The translations under genes were made by a program, and so were the position numbers. Of a stretch of DNA of 64,000 bases, positions 37,103-46,607 are shown one piece after another. The stretch spans positions 603,608 through 667,607 of the forward strand of contig NZ_FNGV01000002.1 in the NCBI RefSeq assembly GCF_900103215.1. Reading direction: 5' to 3'. This DNA comes from Kriegella aquimaris. Lineage in GTDB: Bacteria; Bacteroidota; Bacteroidia; Flavobacteriales; Flavobacteriaceae. Positions within the stretch are counted from its first letter, which is position 1. Each line of letters begins with the position of its first letter. The notes under the pieces were generated by a model, which saw only the letters and a program-made list of their open reading frames with translations, ran no database searches and was not told where the DNA came from.

Positions 37103-38458
37103 ATGAAAAAGCTATTGTTGTTATCTATAGCGTTTGTTTTTTTGCTCACGAGTTGTGGGTCTAAGACAAAGGGAGAACTTGTCGGAGCCAAGGGAAAAAG
37201 ATGGTACCCCGAAAAACCCTATGGAATGGAACTGATCCCCAGAGGCGCTTTCATTATGGGGAAAAGTGAAGAAGATCAGGCGAAACTTCTCAATGCACCA
37301 GCCAAAACAGTAACGGTACGCTCTTTTTATATGGACGACACCGAGATTACCAACAGCGAGTACCGTCAGTTTGTAGAATGGGTCAAAGATTCCATTACCA
37401 GAACTAAATTGGCAATTCTTGCAGATGAACTTGGTTTAGGACCTGAAGATGGAGGTATTGGCGAATACGCATTTAAAGATGCCGATACAACAAAGGTTTC
37501 GGTTTATGACAAATATATGTTGGATAATTACGCCGGCATGGGTGAAACAGGATACGAAGGAAGGCCTTTGAATAAAGATGAAGAGTTGGTCTGGGATACT
37601 TCTGAATACCCCGATGAATACTATACCGAGGTAATGGATTCATTATATATTCCTGAAGAAGAATCTTATAATGGTCAACGTACCGTCGATGTAACCCAGT
37701 TAAAATTCAAATATAGTTGGATGGATATCGATGCCGCCGCTCGAGCTAGAAGTGGTCGAAGAAAAGATTTTATCCGTCACGAAGAATTAGAAATCTATCC
37801 TGATACAACGGTTTGGATCAAGGATTTTGAATACTCGTATAACGAACCTATGCACAATGACTATTTCTGGCATGATGCATATAGTGAATATCCTGTGGTA
37901 GGTGTTTCGTGGGAACAGGCAAAGGCTTTCTGTAACTGGAGAACAAAATTTAAGAATGATGATCAAAAAAATCGTGGCAAACAATTCGTAAATCAGTTCA
38001 GATTACCTACTGAAACAGAATGGGAATATGCCGCAAGGGGAGGTATCGAAGGAGGCACGTACCCATGGGGAGGTCCTTATGTAATTAGTGATACAGGTTG
38101 TTTTATGGCCAATTTCAAACCGCAGCGAGGTGATTATGCGGCCGATGCGGCACTGTATACCGTAGAGGCAAAGTCATACGAACCTAACGACTTTAACTTA
38201 TATAATATGGCGGGCAATGTATCTGAATGGACAAATTCGAGCTATGATCCCAACGCATATGAATATGTTTCTACCATGAACCCCAATATCGGTGATGGCA
38301 GTAATGCAAGAAAAGTAATCAGAGGTGGTTCTTGGAAAGATGTTGCTTATTTCCTACAGGTAAGTACCAGAGATTATGAATATGCAGATTCTGCGCGTAG
38401 CTACGTGGGCTTTAGAACAGTTCAGGATTACATGGGTGAAGAAGACTCAACGCAATAA
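37103..38458 (+). CDS. gldK: Gliding motility/T9SS lipoprotein GldK
   Basis: GldK is the outer-membrane lipoprotein that forms the periplasmic ring of the type IX secretion system with GldN. The 451-residue protein has a lipobox at LTSC (Cys18). A formylglycine-generating-enzyme (FGE) fold follows, with RSFYMDDTEITNSEYRQF, FRLPTETEWEYAARGG, YNMAGNVSEW, VIRGGSWKD and SYVGFRTV. The catalytic cysteines of FGE are absent, as in other GldK proteins. It is followed by gldL, gldM and gldN in the standard order. The 123-bp upstream gap has no clear promoter. Confidence 0.96.
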   Translation: MKKLLLLSIAFVFLLTSCGSKTKGELVGAKGKRWYPEKPYGMELIPRGAFIMGKSEEDQAKLLNAPAKTVTVRSFYMDDTEITNSEYRQFVEWVKDSITRTKLAILADELGLGPEDGGIGEYAFKDADTTKVSVYDKYMLDNYAGMGETGYEGRPLNKDEELVWDTSEYPDEYYTEVMDSLYIPEEESYNGQRTVDVTQLKFKYSWMDIDAAARARSGRRKDFIRHEELEIYPDTTVWIKDFEYSYNEPMHNDYFWHDAYSEYPVVGVSWEQAKAFCNWRTKFKNDDQKNRGKQFVNQFRLPTETEWEYAARGGIEGGTYPWGGPYVISDTGCFMANFKPQRGDYAADAALYTVEAKSYEPNDFNLYNMAGNVSEWTNSSYDPNAYEYVSTMNPNIGDGSNARKVIRGGSWKDVAYFLQVSTRDYEYADSARSYVGFRTVQDYMGEEDSTQ

Positions 38459-38570
38459 AATAGAATACACAAATAGAATAAATATTAAATACAAACCGAT
38501 TAAAAATCGGAAAATCAAATTTTAACCCAATCTTTTTAATTATTTCGAACCTTAAATTAAATTTAAAATT

Positions 38571-39224
38571 ATGGCACAGTCAAAATCAACAAAAAAATTA
38601 TTTAACATGGCCTATGGCCTAGGAGCATCTATCGTAATTATTGGTGCGTTATTCAAAATCTTACACTGGGAATTTGGCCCTCTTACAGGTGGTTTATTGC
38701 TTGCGGTAGGTCTTATTACTGAAGCTCTGATATTTGCGATCAGTGCATTTGAACCTCTAGACGATGAGTTGGATTGGTCTTTGGTATATCCAGAATTAGC
38801 AGGTGGTGCTTCTTCTCCAAAGAAAAGCAACGAACTTGCCGAAGCGAAGGAAGCTGAAGCTTCTTTGTCTAAAAAATTAGATGAATTGTTGCAAGAAGCT
38901 GGTGTTGATGCCAACTTGATGGAAAGTCTTGGATCCAGTATCAGAAACTTCGAAGGTGCTGCCAAAGGTATTGCCCCGACTGTAGATGCAATGGAATCTA
39001 CCAAAAAATATTCAGACGAGATGGTTCAAGCCGCTGCACAAATGGAGTCATTGAACAGCTTGTACAAAGTTCAGTTAGAAAGCGCCAGTAAGCAAGCTTC
39101 GGTTAACGAAGAGGTTGTACAGAATGCTTCTGCACTGAAAGATCAAATGGAATCTTTAGCAACAAACCTTTCTTCATTGAATGGTGTATATGGTGGTATG
39201 TTGACCGCTATGAATAGAAACTAA
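38571..39224 (+). CDS. gldL: T9SS motor protein GldL
   Basis: GldL is the inner-membrane part of the type IX proton-driven motor and forms a pentamer around the GldM helices. The 217-residue protein has two membrane helices (about residues 13-33 and 38-60). Charged or polar residues at Tyr15, Lys29 and Glu51 fall where the functional Tyr, Lys and Glu lie in F. johnsoniae GldL as I recall. A long cytosolic helical domain (about 80-217) follows. The gene lies 112 bp after gldK and 52 bp before gldM. Confidence 0.96.
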   Translation: MAQSKSTKKLFNMAYGLGASIVIIGALFKILHWEFGPLTGGLLLAVGLITEALIFAISAFEPLDDELDWSLVYPELAGGASSPKKSNELAEAKEAEASLSKKLDELLQEAGVDANLMESLGSSIRNFEGAAKGIAPTVDAMESTKKYSDEMVQAAAQMESLNSLYKVQLESASKQASVNEEVVQNASALKDQMESLATNLSSLNGVYGGMLTAMNRN

Positions 39225-39276
39225 TTAGTTTTAGTTAACCCCAAATCAATTATTAATTAAAACCTAATTAGAAAAC

Positions 39277-40845
39277 ATGGCAGGAGGAAAACAGTCACCA
39301 AGGCAGAAAATGGTAAACCTGATGTATCTGGTATTCATTTGTATGCTGGCCTTGAATATGAGTAAGGAAGTTCTTGCGGCATTCGGTCTAATGAACGAAA
39401 AGCTTGAAACATCCAACGTAAAGACATCAGAAAGCAATCTAGCTTTCTTGAGTGGTCTAGAAACAAAAAAGGGTGAAAACCCTGAGAAATTTGGTGAACT
39501 TTATGAAAAGGCCACCAAAATAAAAGAGTTGTCCAAAGAGTATTTTGATTACTTGGAAGGTCTAAAGTCAGAAATGATGAAAGATGTCGAAGACCCAACG
39601 GATTATACGGTAATGGACAAGTCTGATTATCTTGACGGTAAATTCTTTCAGGGAGACAATCTTTCTGAAGGTGGTAAGGAATTCATGAAGCGTATCAATG
39701 ATTACCGTACGCAGGTTTCTGCTATTTTACCGGAGAATATGGCAGAAGTAAAAGCATCTGTTAAATCAAGATTTGAAACTGGTGATGCCGATGGCAAAGT
39801 AGAGAAACGTGATGGAACCAAGCAAGATTGGATAAACTATCAATACGAAGGTTTTCCATTGGTCGCTTCATTGACCAAGTTGACTGCATTGCAGGCCGAT
39901 ATCAAGTCTACTGAAGAAGATGCGTTGAAATCAATGTTGGCGGGTCAGTTGACAACTGAAGTTTCCATGACAAATTATACAACCTTATTGGAGCAAGAAA
40001 AATCTGCTTTTTATTCGGGCGAAAAGTTCTCTGGTTCTGTTGTTTTGGGTCGAAAAGATGCTACAACCAAACCGAACGAAGTTAATTTGACTTTAGACGG
40101 AAGAAAATTGAGCGAAGGTTCTGATTATGAGATTAAAGATGGTCAGGTTAAATTGTTGGTAAGCGCTGGTGCACCAGGAGATCATAAGATCGAAGGTAAC
40201 TTGGTATTTATGCAAGATGGTGAACGAACCGAAGTACCTGTTTCGTCTACTTTTGCGACAATCAGTAAGCCAAATGCGGCATTGATTGCAGCTGATAAGA
40301 TGAATGTTGTTTATCGTGGTGTCGCCAATCCTATGTCGATTTCGATACCTGGAATTCCAAACAACAAAGTAAGTGCTTCTGCTCCCGGTCTTTCTAAGAG
40401 AGAGGGTAGCAAGTATATCATGAATCCTGGAACGGGAAGATCAGTTACCATTACTGCTTCGGGTACATTGCCAGACGGTCAAAAGGTATCTTCTAAATCT
40501 GAATTTAGAATTAAAGATATCCCAAGACCAGCAAGTACGATTCGAGGAGAAAGTGGTAGCGTTAAAATGCCAAGGAACAACCTTGAAATTTCGACTATCG
40601 GAGCCATTCTGGAAGATTTTGACTTTGATTTGAAACTTGCAGTTAGCGGTTTTAGCTTTAAAGTACCTGGTCAACCTACGGTTAAGGTTAACGGTAATAA
40701 ATTAGATGCTCGGGCCAAGTCTGCCTTGAAAAGAGCCAAGCGTGGTGATGCTGTACAGATATTTGACGTACAGGCGTATATTACCAACAATAAGAGCTAT
40801 AAATTAAAGAAAGTATCAAACGTTTTTATAGAGCTTACAAACTAG
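39277..40845 (+). CDS. gldM: T9SS motor protein GldM
   Basis: GldM spans the periplasm from GldL to the GldKN ring. The 522-residue protein has an N-terminal membrane helix (about residues 12-30, KMVNLMYLVFICMLALNMS) and a helical D1 domain (about 35-225). Three beta-rich domains follow, starting near LTTEVSMTNYTTL, and the last one ends KLKKVSNVFIELTN. Length and motif order match flavobacterial GldM. It is 52 bp after gldL and 15 bp before gldN. Confidence 0.97.
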   Translation: MAGGKQSPRQKMVNLMYLVFICMLALNMSKEVLAAFGLMNEKLETSNVKTSESNLAFLSGLETKKGENPEKFGELYEKATKIKELSKEYFDYLEGLKSEMMKDVEDPTDYTVMDKSDYLDGKFFQGDNLSEGGKEFMKRINDYRTQVSAILPENMAEVKASVKSRFETGDADGKVEKRDGTKQDWINYQYEGFPLVASLTKLTALQADIKSTEEDALKSMLAGQLTTEVSMTNYTTLLEQEKSAFYSGEKFSGSVVLGRKDATTKPNEVNLTLDGRKLSEGSDYEIKDGQVKLLVSAGAPGDHKIEGNLVFMQDGERTEVPVSSTFATISKPNAALIAADKMNVVYRGVANPMSISIPGIPNNKVSASAPGLSKREGSKYIMNPGTGRSVTITASGTLPDGQKVSSKSEFRIKDIPRPASTIRGESGSVKMPRNNLEISTIGAILEDFDFDLKLAVSGFSFKVPGQPTVKVNGNKLDARAKSALKRAKRGDAVQIFDVQAYITNNKSYKLKKVSNVFIELTN

Positions 40846-40860
40846 TAACTAGTATAATTA

Positions 40861-41769
40861 ATGATTATGAATTGGAAGAATGTTTTATTAATCGGAGCCG
40901 TTAGCTTATTGCCGGCATCTATAATGGCCCAGGCGAACATTTTGAACGCCAAAAAGCCAGAAGAGATTGGCAAGAAAACGGAAGCTCAGAAAGCGCTTGA
41001 TAATGATACTCCCTTAGAATACGGTTACGTTGACGACAGAGATATTCTTTGGTCAAAGACCGTTTGGGAGACTATTGATCTTGATGAGCGTGTCAACTTT
41101 CCTTTATACTATCCGGTCGACACTATAGATATTAGTGCCGATAGAAGGTCCTTATATGATGTTTTTATGAAAAACATCAAAAATGGAAAACTTACGGATG
41201 TATATGTAGACTCATACTTCAGTGAAAAGAGAAATTTCAGTGATTTGGCAGCTACGTTACAGAAAGTAGATACTACCGATCTTGGATACGAGCAAATCAA
41301 TGCGGGAGAACAACTTTCTATGGAATATGTAAACCGTAGAGAATTGACAGCTGCCGATATTGAAGAGTATCGTATCAAGGGTATGTGGTATTTCGATAAG
41401 CGCCTAGGTGAACTTAAGTATCGTTTGTTAGGTATTGCACCTGTTGCGCCCGATGTAAACTTCATCGATGACGATTCTATGGATCCTGCGGATGCCAAAG
41501 TTGAGTTGTTTTGGGTATGGTACCCTGGTGCTAGACAAGTGCTGCATGATGCGAAAGTGTTCAACCAACGCAATTCGGCACAACCCTTATCTTTTGATAT
41601 GATGCTGAATGCAAGACGGTTCAACGGTGTTATTTACCGAGAGGACAATGTTCATGGTGACCGTGTAATCAATGATTATATATCCGATAATTCTTTGTTC
41701 CAATTACTGGAGTCCAAGCGAATTAAAGAGGTCATCCGCGATAGGGAACAAGATATGTGGGCCTATTGA
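40861..41769 (+). CDS. gldN: T9SS periplasmic protein GldN
   Basis: GldN forms the periplasmic ring with GldK. The 302-residue protein has a signal peptide (about 1-24, ending SIMAQ) and the family core with YGYVDDRDILWSKTVWE, EEYRIKGMWYFDKRLGELKYRLLGIAPV, LFWVWYPGARQVLH and MMLNARRFNGVIYRED. The first ATG is at 40861; a second ATG two codons later gives a nearly equal signal. A strong terminator ends the gldKLMN unit about 95 bp later. Confidence 0.96.
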   Translation: MIMNWKNVLLIGAVSLLPASIMAQANILNAKKPEEIGKKTEAQKALDNDTPLEYGYVDDRDILWSKTVWETIDLDERVNFPLYYPVDTIDISADRRSLYDVFMKNIKNGKLTDVYVDSYFSEKRNFSDLAATLQKVDTTDLGYEQINAGEQLSMEYVNRRELTAADIEEYRIKGMWYFDKRLGELKYRLLGIAPVAPDVNFIDDDSMDPADAKVELFWVWYPGARQVLHDAKVFNQRNSAQPLSFDMMLNARRFNGVIYREDNVHGDRVINDYISDNSLFQLLESKRIKEVIRDREQDMWAY

Positions 41770-41863
41770 TGAGTTTCTGATTTGAAAGGCGCTAAAACGC
41801 CACTTCAAAAAGGATTTGTTTACATCCTAAAAAAAAATAATACATTCCAATTCAAGAGTACAG

Positions 41864-41898
41864 AACGTCCTGATGGCTAGCCATCAGGACGTTTTTTT
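41864..41898 (+). terminator. Terminator after gldN
   Basis: A 13-bp perfect stem AACGTCCTGATGG/CCATCAGGACGTT with a 4-nt loop runs directly into a 7-T run. Confidence 0.94.
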
Positions 41899-41984
41899 AT
41901 GCGTAATTCCGGCTGTCGCATATTGAGTTGGTATTTTTAATTTCATATATGCGATTCTGCCTCGCGGTATGAAGTCCAATTTTC

Positions 41985-41992
41985 TACCTTTG
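41985..41992 (+). promoter_or_regulatory. Putative -7 box (TACCTTTG) for the FAD oxidoreductase gene
   Basis: This full TAnnTTTG match is 5 bp before the ATG, implying a very short leader. The -33 is not clear. Confidence 0.35.
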
Positions 41993-41997
41993 CGCCC

Positions 41998-43041
41998 ATG
42001 GTAGATTATATTATCGTTGGTCTCGGTCTTGCAGGAATTTCTTTCTGTGAGCAATTGGAAAAGCACAACAAATCGTTTATGGTGGTTAGCAATGATTCCC
42101 AAACTTCTTCCGTTGTGGCTGCGGGTTTGTACAACCCGGTTATCTTAAAAAGATTTACATTGGCCTGGAATGCCAAGGAGCAGTTAGATGTTGCTATCCC
42201 CCATTACAAAGAATTGGAAAGAAAAATGGGATTGCAATTAGATTATAAAGTTCCCGTGTTACGTCGCTTTGCATCGATTGCAGAACAAAATGCATGGTTC
42301 GAGGCATCTGATAAAAAGGGGCTGCAGCATTTTTTATCCACCGAAATAGAACAAAATAAAAATAAGTCGATTGACGCGCCCTATGGCTATGGCAAGGTTA
42401 AGTATACTGGAAGAATAGATACAGGGAAGTTACTTTTAGCCTATAGCGACTACTTAAGAAGAAAAGAGCAATTGATTTCTGAATCTTTTGATTATGACGC
42501 TTTAGAAGTTCATGCAAACGGCATAACGTACAAAGCAGTTGAGGCCAAACAAATTGTTTTCGCAGAAGGTTTCGGATTGAGGCAAAATCCCTATTTCAAA
42601 TATTTACCGTTAAATGGAACCAAGGGTGAGCTCTTGACTATAAAATCTGCCGCTTTAAAGGAGGAAAATGTCATTAAGTCATCGGTGTTCGTGATTCCCC
42701 TAGGAAATAACCGATATCGTATCGGGGCAACCTACGAGCGGAAAGACAAGACCAATGCCCCCACTTTGGAAGCCAAGTCAGAGTTGATAAAAAAATTCGA
42801 AGCTTTTGTAAGCTGTGACTATAAGGTGGAATGCCATTCAGCAGGCATCAGGCCTACCGTCACGGATAGAAAACCACTAGTGGGAAGACATGCCGTGCAC
42901 AAAAATATTTATGTGCTAAATGGACTTGGCTCTAGGGGAGTTATGATCGGCCCGTATGCGGCCAAACAATTATATGGGTTGATAGAAGATAAAATACCTA
43001 TTCACAAAGAAATGAATATTGAACGATTCGCTACAAATTGA
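41998..43041 (+). CDS. FAD-dependent oxidoreductase (D-amino-acid oxidase/DAO fold)
   Basis: This 347-residue protein has an N-terminal FAD-binding Rossmann motif DYIIVGLGLAG (GLGLAG at 8-13), then SSVVAAGLYNPVILKRF. A C-terminal FAD-contact region SAGIRPTVTDRKPLVGRH and YVLNGLGSRGVMIGPYAA completes the DAO fold. The substrate is unknown; similar proteins include glycine oxidase and the oxidase part of MnmC, but the tRNA methyltransferase part of MnmC is absent. It ends overlapping the DMT permease start (TTGA), so the two are coupled. Confidence 0.88.
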   Translation: MVDYIIVGLGLAGISFCEQLEKHNKSFMVVSNDSQTSSVVAAGLYNPVILKRFTLAWNAKEQLDVAIPHYKELERKMGLQLDYKVPVLRRFASIAEQNAWFEASDKKGLQHFLSTEIEQNKNKSIDAPYGYGKVKYTGRIDTGKLLLAYSDYLRRKEQLISESFDYDALEVHANGITYKAVEAKQIVFAEGFGLRQNPYFKYLPLNGTKGELLTIKSAALKEENVIKSSVFVIPLGNNRYRIGATYERKDKTNAPTLEAKSELIKKFEAFVSCDYKVECHSAGIRPTVTDRKPLVGRHAVHKNIYVLNGLGSRGVMIGPYAAKQLYGLIEDKIPIHKEMNIERFATN

Positions 43042-43904
43042 AAAGTAAGGCAACATACGGGGTTGTCTTTGGGGCCCTTATCGCTGGTACAAGCGGTGTG
43101 ATTATAAAAAATATTCATACCATAGACGCTACTTCGATTGCGTGGTTTCGTACTACCGTACCAACTGCCATTGTTTTTATTTGGATGATAATCAATGGTG
43201 TAAAGCCTTTTCATGGCAATTACCCAAAACTGCTGGTAGGTGCTTTAATCAATTCCATACGCATTTACTTGTACCTTATTGCCTTTATTTATACTTCAAT
43301 AGGTAATGCCGTGATATTGTTCTATACCTGGCCTATTATGGTTGCAATCTTAGGCTTCTTATTTCTTGGAGAGAAAGTAGATAAATATCAAACTTTCCTT
43401 CTTGTTTTAACTTTTCTTGGCATCGTGTTGGCATATTCCGATAAGCCATTCACTTTTGAGAATAACGATTTCTTGGGCATGCTCGCAGCACTTGGCGCTT
43501 CCTTGACCAATGCGGCCACGGTAGTACTTTTTAAATCAGAGGCTAAAAACTACCACAGCCTGGAAATGGTGTTCTATCAAAATATTTTGGGCGCCTTTAT
43601 ATTCATGCCCTTTTTTATTTTAGGGGTTGGTCAAGCTGAAATAGGTGATATAGGCCTCGGCACCTTATTTGGATTAATAGCTGGAATTGTTGTTTTTGGC
43701 CTATTTTTTAATAGTCTAAAGTATTTAAGTGCCGCGACCGCCTCAACTTTAATGTATTTAGAAGTCGTAAGTGCCGTACTCTTTGGTTATCTGTTTTTTG
43801 ATGAAGTGTTAAGTCTTAATATGGTTTTAGGCGGAATTTTGATTATGGCAAGTAATTTATTGCTCATAAGGTTTAATCGCAAAAAAAGTGTTCAAAACGT
43901 ATAA
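43038..43904 (+). CDS. DMT-superfamily (EamA) permease
   Basis: This 288-residue protein has ten predicted membrane helices and two EamA repeats, with GTSGVIIKNIH and YLYLIAFIYTSIGNAVILFYTWPIMVAI in the first half and LMYLEVVSAVLFGYLFFDEVLS in the second. Drug/metabolite transporters of this type move amino acids, nucleotides or drugs. The start is TTG at 43038, overlapping the preceding stop by 4 bp (TTGA); no ATG is available before the first helix. The substrate is unknown, and an amino-acid link is suggested only by its oxidase neighbour. Confidence 0.9.
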   Translation: MKSKATYGVVFGALIAGTSGVIIKNIHTIDATSIAWFRTTVPTAIVFIWMIINGVKPFHGNYPKLLVGALINSIRIYLYLIAFIYTSIGNAVILFYTWPIMVAILGFLFLGEKVDKYQTFLLVLTFLGIVLAYSDKPFTFENNDFLGMLAALGASLTNAATVVLFKSEAKNYHSLEMVFYQNILGAFIFMPFFILGVGQAEIGDIGLGTLFGLIAGIVVFGLFFNSLKYLSAATASTLMYLEVVSAVLFGYLFFDEVLSLNMVLGGILIMASNLLLIRFNRKKSVQNV

Positions 43905-43935
43905 TGGGAATTAGGTAATTCGAATAAGACCCAAC

Positions 43936-44319
43936 TCAATTCTTGACAGCTTTTGGATCATATTTGATAAAAATGTTGATCCAGATATTTCTTGATAAAC
44001 GGATGATAATTGGCATAAAGACAACCATTGTAACAACAATGGAGATAAAAGTCGTTGTCAAAGAGGTTCCGATGAACAAAAAGGCTATTACAAAAGCTGT
44101 CACGGCGAAGGCAATACCTACCCCATAACTAACATACATGGCGCCATAAAAGAAAGAAGGTTCTATCTTGTATTTTGTTCCACAATGCGAACAACGTTCA
44201 TGCATTTTAAAAATACGGGCCAAATGATAAGGGTTTTTGTCTTCATACATACTTTCTAAATGGCATTTAGGACAAGTTCCTGTTAAAATGCTGTAGAGTT
44301 TGTTTCCTTTTTTTAACAT
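43936..44319 (-). CDS. DUF983 membrane protein
   Basis: This 127-residue protein has a zinc-ribbon-like CPKC (about 15-18) and a second CSHC (about 43-46), then two or three membrane helices (about 55-115). This is the DUF983 plan. Function is not established. The ATG at 44319 is preferred over a TTG two codons upstream. It converges on the DMT permease gene (31-bp gap) and has a good promoter match just upstream. Confidence 0.88.
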   Translation of the reverse strand: MLKKGNKLYSILTGTCPKCHLESMYEDKNPYHLARIFKMHERCSHCGTKYKIEPSFFYGAMYVSYGVGIAFAVTAFVIAFLFIGTSLTTTFISIVVTMVVFMPIIIRLSRNIWINIFIKYDPKAVKN

Positions 44320-44335
44320 TTGCAAAATCTTTCGG

Positions 44336-44367
44336 CAAAGATACGGTTTTGATCATTTTTTTGTCAA
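44336..44367 (-). promoter_or_regulatory. Promoter for the DUF983 gene
   Basis: On the minus strand, TTG (44367-44365) and TATCTTTG (44343-44336) are separated by 21 bp, matching the Bacteroidetes TTG-N17-23-TAnnTTTG promoter. It lies 16 bp before the ATG. Confidence 0.55.
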
Positions 44368-44524
44368 GAAGCTAAATAATAATTGCAAAAACTTAAAAGG
44401 TGGGTGGCGGGTGATATAGATTTAAAATATCATTGTAATAATAGGGTTTGAATAAACGTTGTAAGTCAAACGAATTTAAATCTGAACTTGCCACCAGACT
44501 TACACAAAACAATAATTAAAAGAC

Positions 44525-46441
44525 ATGCTCAACATTCACAATCTTTCCGTTTCTTTTGGAGGCGAATATCTTTTCGAGGAAATATCGTTTCGATTAAATG
44601 CCGGAGACCGTGTAGGGTTGATTGGTAAAAATGGTGCGGGAAAATCGACCCTTTTAAAATTGCTTACAAAAGATATGCCTCTTGATACAGGAGTCATTGC
44701 AATGGAAAAAGACGTTCAGGTCGGGTTTCTAAGGCAAGATATTGATTTTGAGCAAGGAAGATCGGTTTTGGAGGAGGCTCATCAAGCCTTCGAAGAAATC
44801 AAGGCCTTGGAACTTCAATTGGATGAAATCAATCATCAGTTGGCAGAAAGAACCGACTATGAGAGTGAAAGTTACAACCAATTAATGATCGATTTGAGTG
44901 ATGTCAGTCATCGCTATGAAATTTTAGGCGGTTATAATTATCAGGGAGAAACTGAAAAGATACTCTTAGGACTTGGTTTTAGAAGAGAAGATTTTGATAA
45001 AAAAACCGATACTTTTTCCGGTGGATGGCGTATGCGTATCGAATTGGCGAAATTGCTATTGCAGAATAATGACGTTTTGCTTTTAGATGAACCGACAAAC
45101 CACCTTGATATAGAATCTATTATTTGGTTAGAGCAATTTCTTAAAAACTTTCCAGGAGCTGTGGTTATCGTATCTCACGATAAGATGTTTTTGGATAATG
45201 TGACCAACCGAACAATTGAAATTTCTTTGGGCAGAATTTATGATTATAATAAACCCTACTCTAAATTTTTGATGCTTCGGGGCGAAATCAAAGAACAGCA
45301 ATTAAACGCCCAAAAAAATCAAGAAAGGGAGATTCAACAAGCAGAACGCCTCATAGAAAAGTTTAGGGCAAAGTCTACAAAAGCTTCCATGGCACAATCT
45401 CTTATAAAGAAACTAGATAAGATGGAGCGCATCGAAGTGGATCAAGATGATAACGCCGCCATGAACCTTCGTTTTCCTATTTCGGTGACCCCGGGTAAAG
45501 TCGTAACTGAAATTGAGCATCTCTCTAAAAGCTATGGAGACCATAAGGTGCTCCATGCCATAGATTTGCTCATTGAGCGCAATAGTAAAACCGCTTTCGT
45601 CGGACAAAATGGTCAAGGAAAATCGACTTTGGCAAAAATTATGGTCGGCGAGTTGAATCATGAAGGGCACTTAAAATTAGGCCATAATGTTCAAATCGGG
45701 TATTTTGCCCAGAATCAGGCGGAATACTTAAATGGGGAAAAAACCATTTTGGATACTATGATAGATGCTGCCAATGAAAAAAATAGGAGCAAGGTTAGAG
45801 ATATTTTAGGATCTTTTCTTTTTAAGGGTGATGAGGTAGAGAAGTATGTTAAAGTGCTTTCAGGTGGTGAGCGAAACAGATTGGCGTTGGCAAAAATGCT
45901 TTTGCAGCCCTTCAATGTTTTGGTTATGGATGAACCTACCAACCATCTTGATATTCAGTCCAAGAACGTACTAAAAAAAGCACTGCAGAATTTTGAAGGT
46001 ACTTTAATCTTAGTTTCTCACGATAGGGATTTCTTACAGGGTCTTACCAATAAAGTTTATGAATTTAAGGATTGTAAAATCAAAGAATATCTAGGTGATA
46101 TTGACTATTATCTAGAACAACGCAAAGTCGATGATTTTAGGGCTATCGAAAAGAAGAAAATAGATACGGGCAAGAAAGAAAAGCCAGTAAAGAATAAGGT
46201 AAGTTTTGAAGACCAGAAAAGATTAAAGTCGCTGAAGAACAAACTTAGTTCTGTCGAAAGTTCTATCGCAACATTAGAAAAGGAAATTGCCGAGATTGAT
46301 CACCAATTGCTAATGGACTATGATGCAACCATTGCCATACCAGGTTTTTTCGACAAATATCAAAATAAGAAGAAAATATTGGAAGATCAGATGAAAAATT
46401 GGGAAGAGATTACCATGAGTTTGGAGGATATGACTTCCTAA
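44525..46441 (+). CDS. ABC-F family ATPase (ribosome-associated type)
   Basis: This 638-residue soluble protein has two ABC domains. The first has Walker A GKNGAGKST (about 34-42), signature FSGGWRMRIELAKLL and Walker B LLLDEPTNHLD. The second has GQNGQGKST, LSGGERNRLALAKML and LVMDEPTNHLD. A linker rich in Arg, Lys and Gln joins them (about 240-300), and a charged coiled-coil C-terminus follows (about 540-638). There are no membrane segments. ABC-F proteins act on ribosomes in translation control or antibiotic protection; with this linker it could be a Uup/YdiF-type housekeeping factor. No resistance role is indicated. Confidence 0.93.
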   Translation: MLNIHNLSVSFGGEYLFEEISFRLNAGDRVGLIGKNGAGKSTLLKLLTKDMPLDTGVIAMEKDVQVGFLRQDIDFEQGRSVLEEAHQAFEEIKALELQLDEINHQLAERTDYESESYNQLMIDLSDVSHRYEILGGYNYQGETEKILLGLGFRREDFDKKTDTFSGGWRMRIELAKLLLQNNDVLLLDEPTNHLDIESIIWLEQFLKNFPGAVVIVSHDKMFLDNVTNRTIEISLGRIYDYNKPYSKFLMLRGEIKEQQLNAQKNQEREIQQAERLIEKFRAKSTKASMAQSLIKKLDKMERIEVDQDDNAAMNLRFPISVTPGKVVTEIEHLSKSYGDHKVLHAIDLLIERNSKTAFVGQNGQGKSTLAKIMVGELNHEGHLKLGHNVQIGYFAQNQAEYLNGEKTILDTMIDAANEKNRSKVRDILGSFLFKGDEVEKYVKVLSGGERNRLALAKMLLQPFNVLVMDEPTNHLDIQSKNVLKKALQNFEGTLILVSHDRDFLQGLTNKVYEFKDCKIKEYLGDIDYYLEQRKVDDFRAIEKKKIDTGKKEKPVKNKVSFEDQKRLKSLKNKLSSVESSIATLEKEIAEIDHQLLMDYDATIAIPGFFDKYQNKKKILEDQMKNWEEITMSLEDMTS

Positions 46442-46607
46442 TTCCTTGGAGATTACATATCTTTTTTTGTCAAACCACATCAATTTAACCTTTCACAACA
46501 TTATAGGGCTGTTCACCGATAATTTTTTCGTTTAAAGGGGTTTTATTGTTACTTTGTAGGTAAATTCTTTAAGTGATTAACTATAATCTAAAGTAACCTA
46601 ACTATCT

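Noticed and set aside
41998..43041. MnmC-like bifunctional tRNA enzyme
   Set aside because: Only the FAD oxidoreductase part is present; there is no methyltransferase domain.
44525..46441. ABC-F antibiotic-resistance protein
   Set aside because: The linker and long coiled-coil tail fit housekeeping Uup/YdiF-like proteins, and there is no resistance or mobile context.
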